From Streptomyces sp. MST-110588 (GTDB lineage: Bacteria > Actinomycetota > Actinomycetes > Streptomycetales > Streptomycetaceae): DNA of 64,000 nt. The stretch spans positions 6,020,001 through 6,084,000 of the forward strand of contig NZ_CP074380.1 of the NCBI RefSeq assembly GCF_022695595.1, given 5' to 3'. Below the pieces are notes generated by a model that worked only from the letters and a program-made list of their open reading frames with translations, had not been told where the DNA came from and ran no database searches. Positions 9,016 to 16,487 of this stretch are shown in pieces. The position numbers and the translations under genes were made by a program. Numbering within the stretch: position 1 is the first letter of the stretch; every line of letters starts with the position of its first letter.

Positions 9016-10044
9016 ATGCACGACGAACTGCGCGCCGCCCTGGCCGGCCTGCTCGACGGCCTGCCGCCCAAGCAGGCCGCGCAGGCCGTCGACCGCCTCA
9101 TCGCCAACTACCGGGGCCGTACCCCCACCGACGCCCCGGTGCTCAGGGACCGCGCGGACGTCGCCGCGTACGCCGCCTACCGCATGCCCGCGACCTTCGA
9201 GGCCGCCCGCAGCGCGCTGACCGCCTTCGCCGTACGGGTGCCGGGCTGGACGCCCGCGGCCCACGTGGACATCGGCGGCGGTACGGGCGCGGCGACCTGG
9301 GCCGCGGCGGCCACCTGGACGGGCCACCGCAGCACCGTCCTGGACTGGGCCGGACCCGCGCTGGAACTGGGCCGGGAGCTGGCGCAAGGCGTGCTGCCGG
9401 ACACCCGGTGGCAGCGGCAGGTCATCGGCGAGGGGATGACCGTCCCGGAGGGCACCGACCTGGTCACCGTCTCCTACGTGCTGGGGGAGCTGCGTGAGGA
9501 GGCCCGGCGGGCGGTCGTGGACGCGGCGGCCGGCGCCCGCGCCGCCGTCCTGATCGAGCCCGGCACCCCGGACGGCTATCTGCGCATCCGGGAGGCCAGG
9601 GAGCAGCTCGTCGCCGCCGGACTGCGGATCCTCGCCCCGTGCCCGCACAGCGGCCGGTGCCCGATCGTGCCGGGTGAGGACTGGTGCCACTTCGCGGCCC
9701 GGGTGAGCCGTTCGTCGCTGCACCGGCAGGTCAAGGGCGGTTCGCTGCCGTACGAGGACGAGAAGTTCAGCTACGTCGCGGCGGTCCGGCCACAGGTGGC
9801 GGAACAGGCGCAGCCGCAGGCCACGGCTGCCGACGCCGCTGGATCCGACGCCGTTCCCGGCGCCACCGGGTCCGGCGCCGCGCCCGCCCCCTCCCGCATC
9901 GTCCGCAGGCCGCAGCTCCGCAAGGGGCAAGTGCTGCTGGATCTGTGCACCCCTGAGGGGCTGCGGCGCGAGACGGTGACCAAGCGGCACGGTGACCGGT
10001 ACCGCGCGGCCCGCGACGCGGAGTGGGGCGCCGAGGCGCCCTGA
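9016..10044 (+). CDS. Rsm22-like small-subunit rRNA methyltransferase family protein
   Basis: This 342-residue class I SAM-dependent methyltransferase has a SAM-binding glycine loop (HVDIGGGTGAATW near residue 84) followed by TVSYVLGEL. A cysteine-rich segment, PCPHSGRCPIVPGEDWCHF near residues 210-230, matches the Cys cluster of the Rsm22/METTL17 family. In eukaryotes that cluster binds an iron-sulfur cluster and the protein assists mitoribosome small-subunit assembly. Bacterial function is poorly known. An Ala/Pro-rich insert (about 260-295) precedes a basic C-terminal domain. It begins 36 nt after the hydrolase stop. Confidence 0.8.
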   Translation: MHDELRAALAGLLDGLPPKQAAQAVDRLIANYRGRTPTDAPVLRDRADVAAYAAYRMPATFEAARSALTAFAVRVPGWTPAAHVDIGGGTGAATWAAAATWTGHRSTVLDWAGPALELGRELAQGVLPDTRWQRQVIGEGMTVPEGTDLVTVSYVLGELREEARRAVVDAAAGARAAVLIEPGTPDGYLRIREAREQLVAAGLRILAPCPHSGRCPIVPGEDWCHFAARVSRSSLHRQVKGGSLPYEDEKFSYVAAVRPQVAEQAQPQATAADAAGSDAVPGATGSGAAPAPSRIVRRPQLRKGQVLLDLCTPEGLRRETVTKRHGDRYRAARDAEWGAEAP

Positions 10045-10088
10045 CCCGCAGGCTCAGCCGCTCAGCCGGCCGGTCATGACCGCCCGCG

Positions 10089-10916
10089 TCACGTACGGAT
10101 CTCCTGCGTGCAGCACTTCACGCTGCCGCCGCCCTTGAGAAGCTCGGTCATGGCCAGCCCGATGGGCTCGTACCCGCGCTCCCGGAGCGGCTCGAACAGC
10201 CCCACGGCGGCATCCGGCAGCAGTACGTGCCGCCCGTCGCTGACCGCGTTCAGCCCGAACGCCTCCGCGTCGGCCGCGCCGGCGATCAGCGCGTCGGGGA
10301 AGAGCCTGGCCAGCACCGCCCGGCTGCCCGCCGAGAACGCGCCGGGGTAGTACATGACCTCGGAGTCGGCCGAGTCGTCCAGGACGCACAGCGCCGTGTC
10401 CAGGTGGTAGTAGCGCGGGTCCACCAGGTCCAGGCCGATCACCGGGCGGCCGAAGAACTCCTGGGCCTCCGCGTGGGAGAGCGGACTGCTGCGGAAGCCG
10501 CGGCCGGCCAGCAGCCAGGAGGCGGTGACCGCGAAGTCTCCCTCGGCCTCGTTGACGTTCTCCGGTTCGCGGACCTCGGTGAAGCCGTGGTCGCGGTACC
10601 ACCGGGTGTGTACCGCCGCCTCGCCGCGGCGCTCCTCGAAGGCGAACCGCGCGCCGAGGACCCGGCCGTCCACGACGGTGGCGCCGTTGGCCGCGAAGAC
10701 CATGTCGGGGAGTTCGGGGCGGGGTGCCAGCTCCTCGACGGTGTGGCCGAGCGAGCGGTAGCGGTCGCGCAGTACTTCCCACTGCGCCAGCGCGAGGGGC
10801 AGGTCGACGGGTTTGCCCGGGTCCATCCAGGGATTGATGGAGTAGCTGACCTTGAAGTGGGCCGGCGGGCACATCAGGTAGCGACGAGGAGTGGCGCGAC
10901 GCAAGGCTGTACGCAA
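10089..10916 (-). CDS. ddaH: Dimethylargininase (N-omega,N-omega-dimethylarginine dimethylaminohydrolase)
   Basis: The 275-residue product is an amidinotransferase-fold hydrolase. Characteristic motifs are MVFAANGATV near residue 72, the acidic NVNEAEGDF, YYHLDTALCVL with the catalytic His, and the C-terminal GGGSVKCCTQEIRT with the catalytic Cys. The enzyme converts dimethylarginine to citrulline and dimethylamine; related proteins act on other guanidines. The TTG at 10914-10916 is chosen because GAGGAG lies 6 nt upstream and the N-terminal RRYLMCPP strand would otherwise be lost. It lies convergent with the Rsm22-like gene. Confidence 0.85.
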   Translation of the reverse strand: MRTALRRATPRRYLMCPPAHFKVSYSINPWMDPGKPVDLPLALAQWEVLRDRYRSLGHTVEELAPRPELPDMVFAANGATVVDGRVLGARFAFEERRGEAAVHTRWYRDHGFTEVREPENVNEAEGDFAVTASWLLAGRGFRSSPLSHAEAQEFFGRPVIGLDLVDPRYYHLDTALCVLDDSADSEVMYYPGAFSAGSRAVLARLFPDALIAGAADAEAFGLNAVSDGRHVLLPDAAVGLFEPLRERGYEPIGLAMTELLKGGGSVKCCTQEIRT

Positions 10917-11032
10917 GGAAGGCTCCTCACGGTGACGGGACTCGGGTCGTGTACGGGATGCCGTACGCGCTCAAATCGTGCACTGTGAGGAGCCGTTGCG
11001 CAGTGAACCGTTCGGGTGGTTCAGCCCATGGT

Positions 11033-11224
11033 TCATTCCTGGTGCCCGGCGTTCGCGGCACGTCCTTCCTGGAGCCTGCGCAGCAGCTCACGCCGCTGCG
11101 CCATCGGGTCCGTGCCGCCGCCGGCTCCCCGGCTCCCGCGGCCGGCGCCGCGCAGCGCGCCGCGGGAGAGGTTGCTGCGGGTGCCGCCGACGCCGAGCAT
11201 GCTGCCCGCGCTGCCCTTGCTCAT
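11033..11224 (-). CDS. DUF6243 family small protein
   Basis: The 63-residue protein opens with MSKGSAGSMLGVGGTRSNLS, the SxxxLGVGGxR(x)xLSR signature of the DUF6243 family, and ends with a helical MAQRRELLRRLQEG segment. No function is known. The start at 11222-11224 has AAGGAG 7 nt upstream. The gene is divergent from a TetR regulator, and palindromic operators lie between the two starts, so it is a likely target of that repressor. Confidence 0.75.
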   Translation of the reverse strand: MSKGSAGSMLGVGGTRSNLSRGALRGAGRGSRGAGGGTDPMAQRRELLRRLQEGRAANAGHQE

Positions 11225-11279
11225 GTGCTGCTCCTTGTGTCGTGAGCGTTCCGGTTCCGGTGTGGCATCCATCCCCGGG

Positions 11280-11291
11280 CGAGACGTCTCG
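11280..11291. promoter_or_regulatory. Palindrome CGAGACGTCTCG, auxiliary operator
   Basis: This perfect 12-bp palindrome shares the CGAGACGT half-site with the larger operator 24 bp downstream and sits 56 bp upstream of the DUF6243 start. It is probably a second binding site for the TetR protein encoded at 11375. Confidence 0.6.
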
Positions 11292-11314
11292 TCTCGTTCG
11301 CCGACGAGTCTCCA

Positions 11315-11349
11315 CGAGACGTACCGTCTTGTCAAGACGATACGTCTCG
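11315..11349. promoter_or_regulatory. Large TetR-type operator: 17-bp inverted repeat, one mismatch
   Basis: The left arm begins CGAGACGTAC and ends GTCTTG. After a single central T the right arm mirrors it with 16 of 17 positions matched. It lies 26 bp upstream of the TetR ATG and about 90 bp from the DUF6243 start, so it can control both divergent promoters. This is inferred from symmetry and position. Confidence 0.8.
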
Positions 11350-11374
11350 CCTTATGCCTCGGTAGACTCCGCCC

Positions 11375-11971
11375 ATGTCCAACAGAACGGCGCCCGACGC
11401 CGCCCGCCGCAGCGAACGCTCCCGCCGCGCCATCTTCGAGGCGGCCCTCTCCCTCGTCGGCGAGGTCGGCTACGACAAGCTCACGATCGAGGGCATCGCC
11501 GCCCGCGCCGGTGTGGGCAAGCAGACGATCTACCGGTGGTGGTCCTCGAAGGCCGCCGTGCTGCTCGACGCGTTCACCGCGGACGCCGACGTGAACATCG
11601 CCGCCCTCCCCGACACCGGCGACCTCGCGGCGGACCTGAAGTTCGTCCTGCGCGCGACGGTGGACGAGTTCCGTGACGCCAAGTGGCAGGCGCCCTACCG
11701 TGCGCTGGCGGTGGCGGGCGCGGGCGACCCGGAGCTCTCGGCGAACTTCGTCGCCAGGCTGCTGGAGCCGGGCATGCAGGTGTACGTCGACCGGCTGCGG
11801 GCCGCGCAGGAGGCGGGGCAGGTGGCCGCGGACGCCGATCTGCGGATCGCCGTCGAGATGCTGCTGAACCCGGTCTCCCACCGCTGGCTGATGCGGACCG
11901 GGGAGCTGTCGCACGCGTTCGTCGACACACTCGTCGACATGGTGCTCGACGGGCTCCGCCCCCGTACGTGA
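11375..11971 (+). CDS. TetR family transcriptional regulator
   Basis: The 198-residue repressor has an N-terminal helix-turn-helix at about residues 15-60 (IEGIAARAGVGKQTIYRWWSSK) and a helical ligand-binding domain that includes LADMV-type C-terminal helices, as in the TetR_C-type families. The ligand is unknown. It is divergent from the DUF6243 gene, with a near-perfect palindrome between them, which indicates autoregulation and local control. The ATG at 11375 fits the homology start; the binding site is weak, so the mRNA may be short-leadered. Confidence 0.85.
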   Translation: MSNRTAPDAARRSERSRRAIFEAALSLVGEVGYDKLTIEGIAARAGVGKQTIYRWWSSKAAVLLDAFTADADVNIAALPDTGDLAADLKFVLRATVDEFRDAKWQAPYRALAVAGAGDPELSANFVARLLEPGMQVYVDRLRAAQEAGQVAADADLRIAVEMLLNPVSHRWLMRTGELSHAFVDTLVDMVLDGLRPRT

Positions 11972-12189
11972 CGGGTGGGCGGCGGAAGCGGGGCGGGTGC
12001 CTGACGAGGGCGGGGCGGGTGTGAGGCGGGTGGGTGCCCCTGGCGAATGTGCCGGATGAATCGTACGTATCGTAATGAATCCCCCGTGTTCGATGTGGTG
12101 TCACCCACCCCGGATCCGTACACCGGTCACCCCAGGGGGAGGATGGTGGCAGCATTGATCCCAGACCACCGCTCGAAGTGAGGGGATAG

Positions 12190-12936
12190 ATGGAACGCAA
12201 GAGCAGGTTCTCCCAGTGGCTTCGCCGGCCGAAGAGCGGTTCGGGCGGCGACGATACGGACACGGGATCGGTGGCCGCGCGCGGTCGCGAGGACCTGCTG
12301 CTGGCGGTGGCCGACGCGGGGTTCCCCCTCGCCCCGGCCGCCCACCCCTCCGGCTACGGCTGTTCCTGTGAACGCATCGGCTGTCCCACGCCCGGCCGCC
12401 ACCCGGTCTCCTTCGGCTGGCAGACCGTCGCCAGCACCGACCGCGAGAAGGTCGCCGCCTGGGCCCGCGCCTATCCGCAGGCCAACTTCATCACCGCCAC
12501 CGGCATCGCCCACGACGTGCTGGACGTCCCCGCCGAGGCGGGCCACAGCGCGCTGGAGCGGCTGACGGAGGCGGGCGTCGAGGTCGGGCCGGTCGCGCTG
12601 AGCGGCGCCGGCCCCGTCGACGGCCGGATGCTGTTCTTCACCGCCACCCGCGGCACCCCGGACGACGAGGACGAGTGGTGGCCGTGCGAGCTGGACTGCC
12701 ACCCCGAGACGATGGACGAACACCCGGGGCTGCGCTGGCACTGCCGCGGCAGCTATGTGCTGCTGCCGCCCTCGCGGCTGCCGGGGGAGCAGCCCGCGGT
12801 GACCTGGCTGCGCGGTCCGGAGTGGGCGCTGCCCGACCCGCTGTCGCTGCTGGAGGCGCTCACCGACGCCTGCGCGCAGTTCGCGGTGGAGCGGCCCGGG
12901 CACCACGAGTCCGCGGCCTGGCCGATCGGACGCTGA
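12190..12936 (+). CDS. Bifunctional DNA primase/polymerase N-terminal domain protein
   Basis: The 248-residue protein resembles the archaeo-eukaryotic prim-pol fold seen in actinobacterial stand-alone proteins. GCSCERIGCPTPGRHPV near residues 60-76 is the Cys/His cluster, followed by FGWQTVASTDREKVAAWA. The C-terminal half has RGSYVLLPPS, expected for the catalytic core edge. Classic DxD metal ligands are not evident (VLDVPAEAG at the expected place), so polymerase activity is doubtful. It is monocistronic, with a 218-bp upstream region and no linked replication genes. Confidence 0.65.
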   Translation: MERKSRFSQWLRRPKSGSGGDDTDTGSVAARGREDLLLAVADAGFPLAPAAHPSGYGCSCERIGCPTPGRHPVSFGWQTVASTDREKVAAWARAYPQANFITATGIAHDVLDVPAEAGHSALERLTEAGVEVGPVALSGAGPVDGRMLFFTATRGTPDDEDEWWPCELDCHPETMDEHPGLRWHCRGSYVLLPPSRLPGEQPAVTWLRGPEWALPDPLSLLEALTDACAQFAVERPGHHESAAWPIGR

Positions 12937-13030
12937 TCACGGGCGTACGGCGGCGGGTACGGGGCTCCGTACCTCTGTGCCGCCCCGTCATCCCCTGCGC
13001 CGCCCCCGTCACGGAACCGCAGCGGCCCCC

Positions 13031-13134
13031 GCGCCGCAGCGCCCTCGCGCCGCAGCGCCCTCGCGCCGCAGTGCTCTCGCGCTACAGAGCCGCAACGCCC
13101 TCGCGCCACCACGCCGCAACGCCCTCGCGCTACA
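13031..13134. repeat. Degenerate tandem repeat, about 15-16 bp unit
   Basis: Units of the form GCGCCCTCGCGCCGCA recur about six times with drift, filling the space between the convergent prim-pol and lipoprotein genes and ending at the lipoprotein stop codon. No hairpin dominates. It may be a replication-slippage product. Confidence 0.6.
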
Positions 13135-13843
13135 GCGTCTTCGCCGAGGTCTTCGCCTCCAGGCGGTGCAGGAAGGTGACCTTCTGCGCCGAGCCCGCGG
13201 TCGGCACCTTCACCGTCTGCTCGGAGATCGTCGTGAAGGTCATCTTCTGCGTCTTCTTCTTCACGGGCCCCTCCATGATCCCCTTGAGCGCCGGCGCGAC
13301 GATGACCGGCGTCCCCGGGGCGAAGGTCTTCTGCTGGTGGTAGTACGTGGAGAAGAACACCAGCGCCCCGCCGTCCTTGGTGCGCAACGCGACCGGCGCG
13401 TAGTCCGCCGGCTGGTCCTCCCATTGGAGCCGTGAACCGGGCTTCCTGGCCAGCTTGGCGCGTACCGAGCGCCAGCCGTCGGTGTGCGGCCCGGAGGCGA
13501 AGGTGTCGCCCCGGCCGGTGCCCAGATAGTCCGCGTACCTCTCGCCGAGCTTGCCCGGGTCCACCTTCAGACCGGAGTTCCCGCCCGCCGGCACCACTTC
13601 GGCATAGCCGTCCCGGTCCGTCTTGAACTGCGGTATCTCGTTGTCGGCGAGGGACGCGAGGTAGACGGCCTTCCACGGGGCCTCGGCGCTCTGGCGCGCG
13701 AACACCAGGAACCAGCGGCCGTTGCCGCGGTTGCTCACCGCGTCCGCGACGAACACCCGCGGCCAGCCCGCCTGCTTGGGAACGGTGTACTGCGCGTCCG
13801 TGAGGGTCAGCGGCGTGTACCGCGGGTTGCCCTTCGGGTTCAC
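13130..13843 (-). CDS. Distal part of a secreted lipoprotein (hypothetical), probably one gene with 13840-14106
   Basis: The 237-residue frame opens GTG at 13841-13843, overlapping the TGA of the upstream lipoprotein frame in GTGA. It has no signal sequence of its own but continues as an extracytoplasmic-type domain (PKQAGWPRVFVADAV, GRWFLVFARQ, QWEDQPADYAPVAL). From memory, homologues in other streptomycetes are single proteins of about 300-330 residues, starting as a lipoprotein and running into this domain. A -1/+2 frameshift near 13840 is therefore likely. A translationally coupled pair is the alternative. The function is unknown; it adjoins efeUOB. Confidence 0.65.
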   Translation of the reverse strand: MNPKGNPRYTPLTLTDAQYTVPKQAGWPRVFVADAVSNRGNGRWFLVFARQSAEAPWKAVYLASLADNEIPQFKTDRDGYAEVVPAGGNSGLKVDPGKLGERYADYLGTGRGDTFASGPHTDGWRSVRAKLARKPGSRLQWEDQPADYAPVALRTKDGGALVFFSTYYHQQKTFAPGTPVIVAPALKGIMEGPVKKKTQKMTFTTISEQTVKVPTAGSAQKVTFLHRLEAKTSAKTL

Positions 13844-14106
13844 CCGCGCGACGCCTTCACGACAGCCGCGTCCAGGGCCAGCAGCGCCCCCGACTCGAAC
13901 GACTGGTTCCGCGCCGGGTCCAGCTCACGGTTGGCCTCGTTGAAGCCGTCGGTGAACCGCTTGAGCGCCTTGGCGGCCTCAGCCTTGGTCACCGCCGGGA
14001 GCATCTCCCGTTCGCCGTGCACCGTCATGCACCCGCTCAGGGTCAGCAGCACCGCGCTCACCGCGCTCAGCGCTGCGGACACCCGGAACGGCGACCTGCG
14101 TGTCAT
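13840..14106 (-). CDS. N-terminal part of a lipoprotein next to efeU
   Basis: The 88-residue product starts MTRRSPFRVSA and has a hydrophobic signal and a lipobox (LLTLSGCMT, Cys near residue 26), then TKAEAAKALKRFTDGFN. AAGGAG lies 10 nt upstream of the ATG. It stops at 13840-13842, exactly where the next frame begins, and is too short to be a folded lipoprotein domain alone. It overlaps the 3' end of efeU by 128 nt in another frame, which is abnormal for this genome. It is probably the first exon-like half of a frameshifted gene. Confidence 0.65.
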   Translation of the reverse strand: MTRRSPFRVSAALSAVSAVLLTLSGCMTVHGEREMLPAVTKAEAAKALKRFTDGFNEANRELDPARNQSFESGALLALDAAVVKASRG

Positions 14107-14974
14107 GGGGCTGGGGCTCCTTCTGAGCGACCGGGGCAGCGGCGGGGGCGGCTGCCGGGGTGGCACGATCGGGCGCCACCCTACCCGGGGCGAAAAAGAT
14201 CAGAAGCGTGGGGACCAGATACAGCGCCCAGACCGTGACCTGGAGGACGGTGGGGTCCGGCTGGAAGTTGAAGACGCCCTTGAGCAGCGTGCCGTACCAA
14301 CTGTCGGCCGGGACCTGGTCGCTGATGTCGAACGCCTTGGTGCCCAGCCCGGGCAGGAACTCCGCCTCCTGGAGGTCGTGGAAGCCGTACGCCAGCACGC
14401 CCGCCGCGACCACGACCAGCATCCCGCCGGTCCAGGTGAAGAACTTCGCCAGATTGATCTTCACGGCGCCGCGGTAGAACAGCCAGCCCAGCGCCACCGC
14501 CGTCAGCAGCCCCAGCAGCGCGCCGATCAGCGGCCGGACGCCGTCCTGCGCGGACTGCGCGGCGGCCCAGATGAACAGCGCCGTCTCCAGGCCCTCCCGG
14601 CCCACCGACAGGAACGCGGTGACCACCAGCGCCACCGTGCCCATGGCCAGCGCCGCGTCCAGCTTGCCGTGCAGCTCCTTCTTCAGGTGCCGGGCGGTAC
14701 GCCGCATCCAGAAGACCATCCACGTCACCAGCGCCACCGCGATGACCGACAGGGAGCCGCCGAGCGCCTCCTGCGCCTTGAAGGTCAGCGTCTGCGACCC
14801 GAACTGGAGCGCCGCGCCGAAGGCCAGCGAGAGCAGCACCGCCAGGGCGATGCCCAGCCAGACCGGGCGCAGCGCGGCCCGGCGTCCGGTCTTGACGAGG
14901 TAGGCGATCAGGATGCAGACGACGAGGCTGGCTTCCAGGCCCTCGCGCAGGCCGATCAGGTAGTTGCCGAACAC
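13979..14974 (-). CDS. efeU: EfeU/FTR1-type iron permease
   Basis: The 331-residue membrane protein has seven predicted hydrophobic segments and two REGLE iron-binding motifs: LREGLEAS near residue 10 and VGREGLETALF near residue 130. This is diagnostic for the FTR1/EfeU ferrous-iron permease acting with EfeO and EfeB. The last 45 residues after the final membrane segment (…APGRVAPDRA) are hydrophilic and overlap the lipoprotein frame by 128 nt. They may be read-through of a lost stop, because a 1-nt indel would give a conventional ATGA junction. It lies downstream of efeB. Confidence 0.88.
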   Translation of the reverse strand: MFGNYLIGLREGLEASLVVCILIAYLVKTGRRAALRPVWLGIALAVLLSLAFGAALQFGSQTLTFKAQEALGGSLSVIAVALVTWMVFWMRRTARHLKKELHGKLDAALAMGTVALVVTAFLSVGREGLETALFIWAAAQSAQDGVRPLIGALLGLLTAVALGWLFYRGAVKINLAKFFTWTGGMLVVVAAGVLAYGFHDLQEAEFLPGLGTKAFDISDQVPADSWYGTLLKGVFNFQPDPTVLQVTVWALYLVPTLLIFFAPGRVAPDRATPAAAPAAAPVAQKEPQPHDTQVAVPGVRSAERGERGAADPERVHDGARRTGDAPGGDQG

Positions 14975-15010
14975 GTCGGTTACTTCCCTTCCTTCATGGA
15001 TGCAAAGGAG

Positions 15011-16462
15011 TCAGGCGAACAGGCCCCGGCCCCACCAGTCGCCGGAGTCCCGGACGCCCGGCGGGACGGCGAAGACCGCTGAACCCACGTGCTGGATGTA
15101 CTCGTTGAGCGCGTCGTGACGCGCCAGTTTGTGCTGGAGGGGGATGAAGCCGTGGCGTACGTCCCGCTGGTAGGCGAGGAAGAACAGGCCCGCGTCCAGA
15201 CGGCCGAGGCCGTCCGTACCGTCGGTGAAGGAGTAGCCGCGGCGCAGGATGCGCAGCCCGCCGTTGGAGTCCGGGTGCGCCAGCCGTACGTGCGCGTCCG
15301 GCTTCATCGACTTCAGGTGGGGCTCGTCGTGCTCGCGCCGGCGGCCCACCGGGGCGCCTTCGCCCTTGCTGCGGCCGAAGACGTCCTCCTGCTCCTTGAG
15401 CGAGGTGCGGTCCCAGGTCTCGATGTGCATCCGGATACGGCGCGCGACGAGGTAGGAGCCGCCGGCCATCCAGCGGCCGGCGCCCTTCTCGTCGCCCGCG
15501 CCGACCCATATGTGCTGCTTGAGGGCGGCGGGGTCGGTGCCCGCGATGTTCCGGGTGCCGTCCTTGAAGCCGAACATGTTGCGCGGGGTGTGGGCGTCGG
15601 GCGTGGTGGAGGAGGTCTTGCCGAAGCCCAGTTGCGACCAGCGCACGGCGACCTTGCCGAAGCCGATACGGGCCAGGTTGCGGATCGCGTGCACGGCGAC
15701 CTGCGGGTCGTCCGCACACGCCTGGACGCACAGGTCACCGCCGCTGCGCGCGGCGTCCAGGTTGTCGCCGGGGAACTGCGGCAGGTCCACCAGCGCCTGG
15801 GGCCGCCTGTCCTTGATCCCGAAGCGGTCCTTGCCCTGCTTCTCGAAGAGGGTGGGGCCCACGCCGAAGGTCAGGGTGAGGCGGGAGGGCGGCAGGCCCA
15901 GCGCCTCGCCGGTGTCGTCCGGCGGCGCCTCGGCGAGCCCGCCGACCGCGCCGTCACCGACCGCGTCCCCGGCCGTCATCCGCTCCGCGGCCCGCGTCCA
16001 CTCCTTCAGGAGGGCGATCAGCTCCTGGCGGTCGTCGGTGGTGACGTCGAAGGCGGCGAAGTGCAGCCGGTCCTGTACGGCGGTGGCGATACCGGCCTGG
16101 TGCGGGCCGTGGAAGGGCACCGCCCCGCCGGTGTCGGCCGCTGCCGCCGCCGCGGGCTGGGCGTCATCGCCCGTACGCAGTGCCGCGGCGGTGCCGCCGG
16201 CGGCGACCGCGCCGAGCGCGAGCCCGGCGCCGCCCCAGCCGATCAGCGTCCGGCGGGAGGGGGCGGCGGAGCCGGTGGCGCGGGTGCGTGCGTCCTCCCC
16301 GGCGGCGTCCCCGGCCGCCTTCTCCGCGCTCTTCTTCTCCGCGCCCTGCTTCTCCGGGCCCTGCTTCTCCGCGTCCCGCTTCTCCGTGCCCTGCTTCGCC
16401 GTGTCCCGCGAGTCCTGCGGGTCCCGGGCATCCTGCGCGTTCTTCGTGCCGTCGGTCGTCAT
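15011..16462 (-). CDS. efeB: EfeB: Tat-exported Dyp-type peroxidase / deferrochelatase
   Basis: The 483-residue Dyp-type heme peroxidase has an unusually long charged N-region (repeats of EK/DAEKQGPEKQ) before the Tat motif SRRTLIGWGG at about residue 70. The core shows GFKDGTRN (the GxxDG signature with the catalytic Asp) and IRMHIETWDRT, and the proximal heme ligand region lies in the C-terminal half. EfeB oxidises or de-ferrates heme outside the membrane and supports EfeUO iron uptake. The ATG at 16460-16462 is preceded by AGGGG; upstream codons overlap efeO. It is part of the efeO-efeB-efeU operon. Confidence 0.9.
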   Translation of the reverse strand: MTTDGTKNAQDARDPQDSRDTAKQGTEKRDAEKQGPEKQGAEKKSAEKAAGDAAGEDARTRATGSAAPSRRTLIGWGGAGLALGAVAAGGTAAALRTGDDAQPAAAAAADTGGAVPFHGPHQAGIATAVQDRLHFAAFDVTTDDRQELIALLKEWTRAAERMTAGDAVGDGAVGGLAEAPPDDTGEALGLPPSRLTLTFGVGPTLFEKQGKDRFGIKDRRPQALVDLPQFPGDNLDAARSGGDLCVQACADDPQVAVHAIRNLARIGFGKVAVRWSQLGFGKTSSTTPDAHTPRNMFGFKDGTRNIAGTDPAALKQHIWVGAGDEKGAGRWMAGGSYLVARRIRMHIETWDRTSLKEQEDVFGRSKGEGAPVGRRREHDEPHLKSMKPDAHVRLAHPDSNGGLRILRRGYSFTDGTDGLGRLDAGLFFLAYQRDVRHGFIPLQHKLARHDALNEYIQHVGSAVFAVPPGVRDSGDWWGRGLFA

Positions 16463-16487
16463 AACCGGCCCCTGACCTCCTGAGGCG

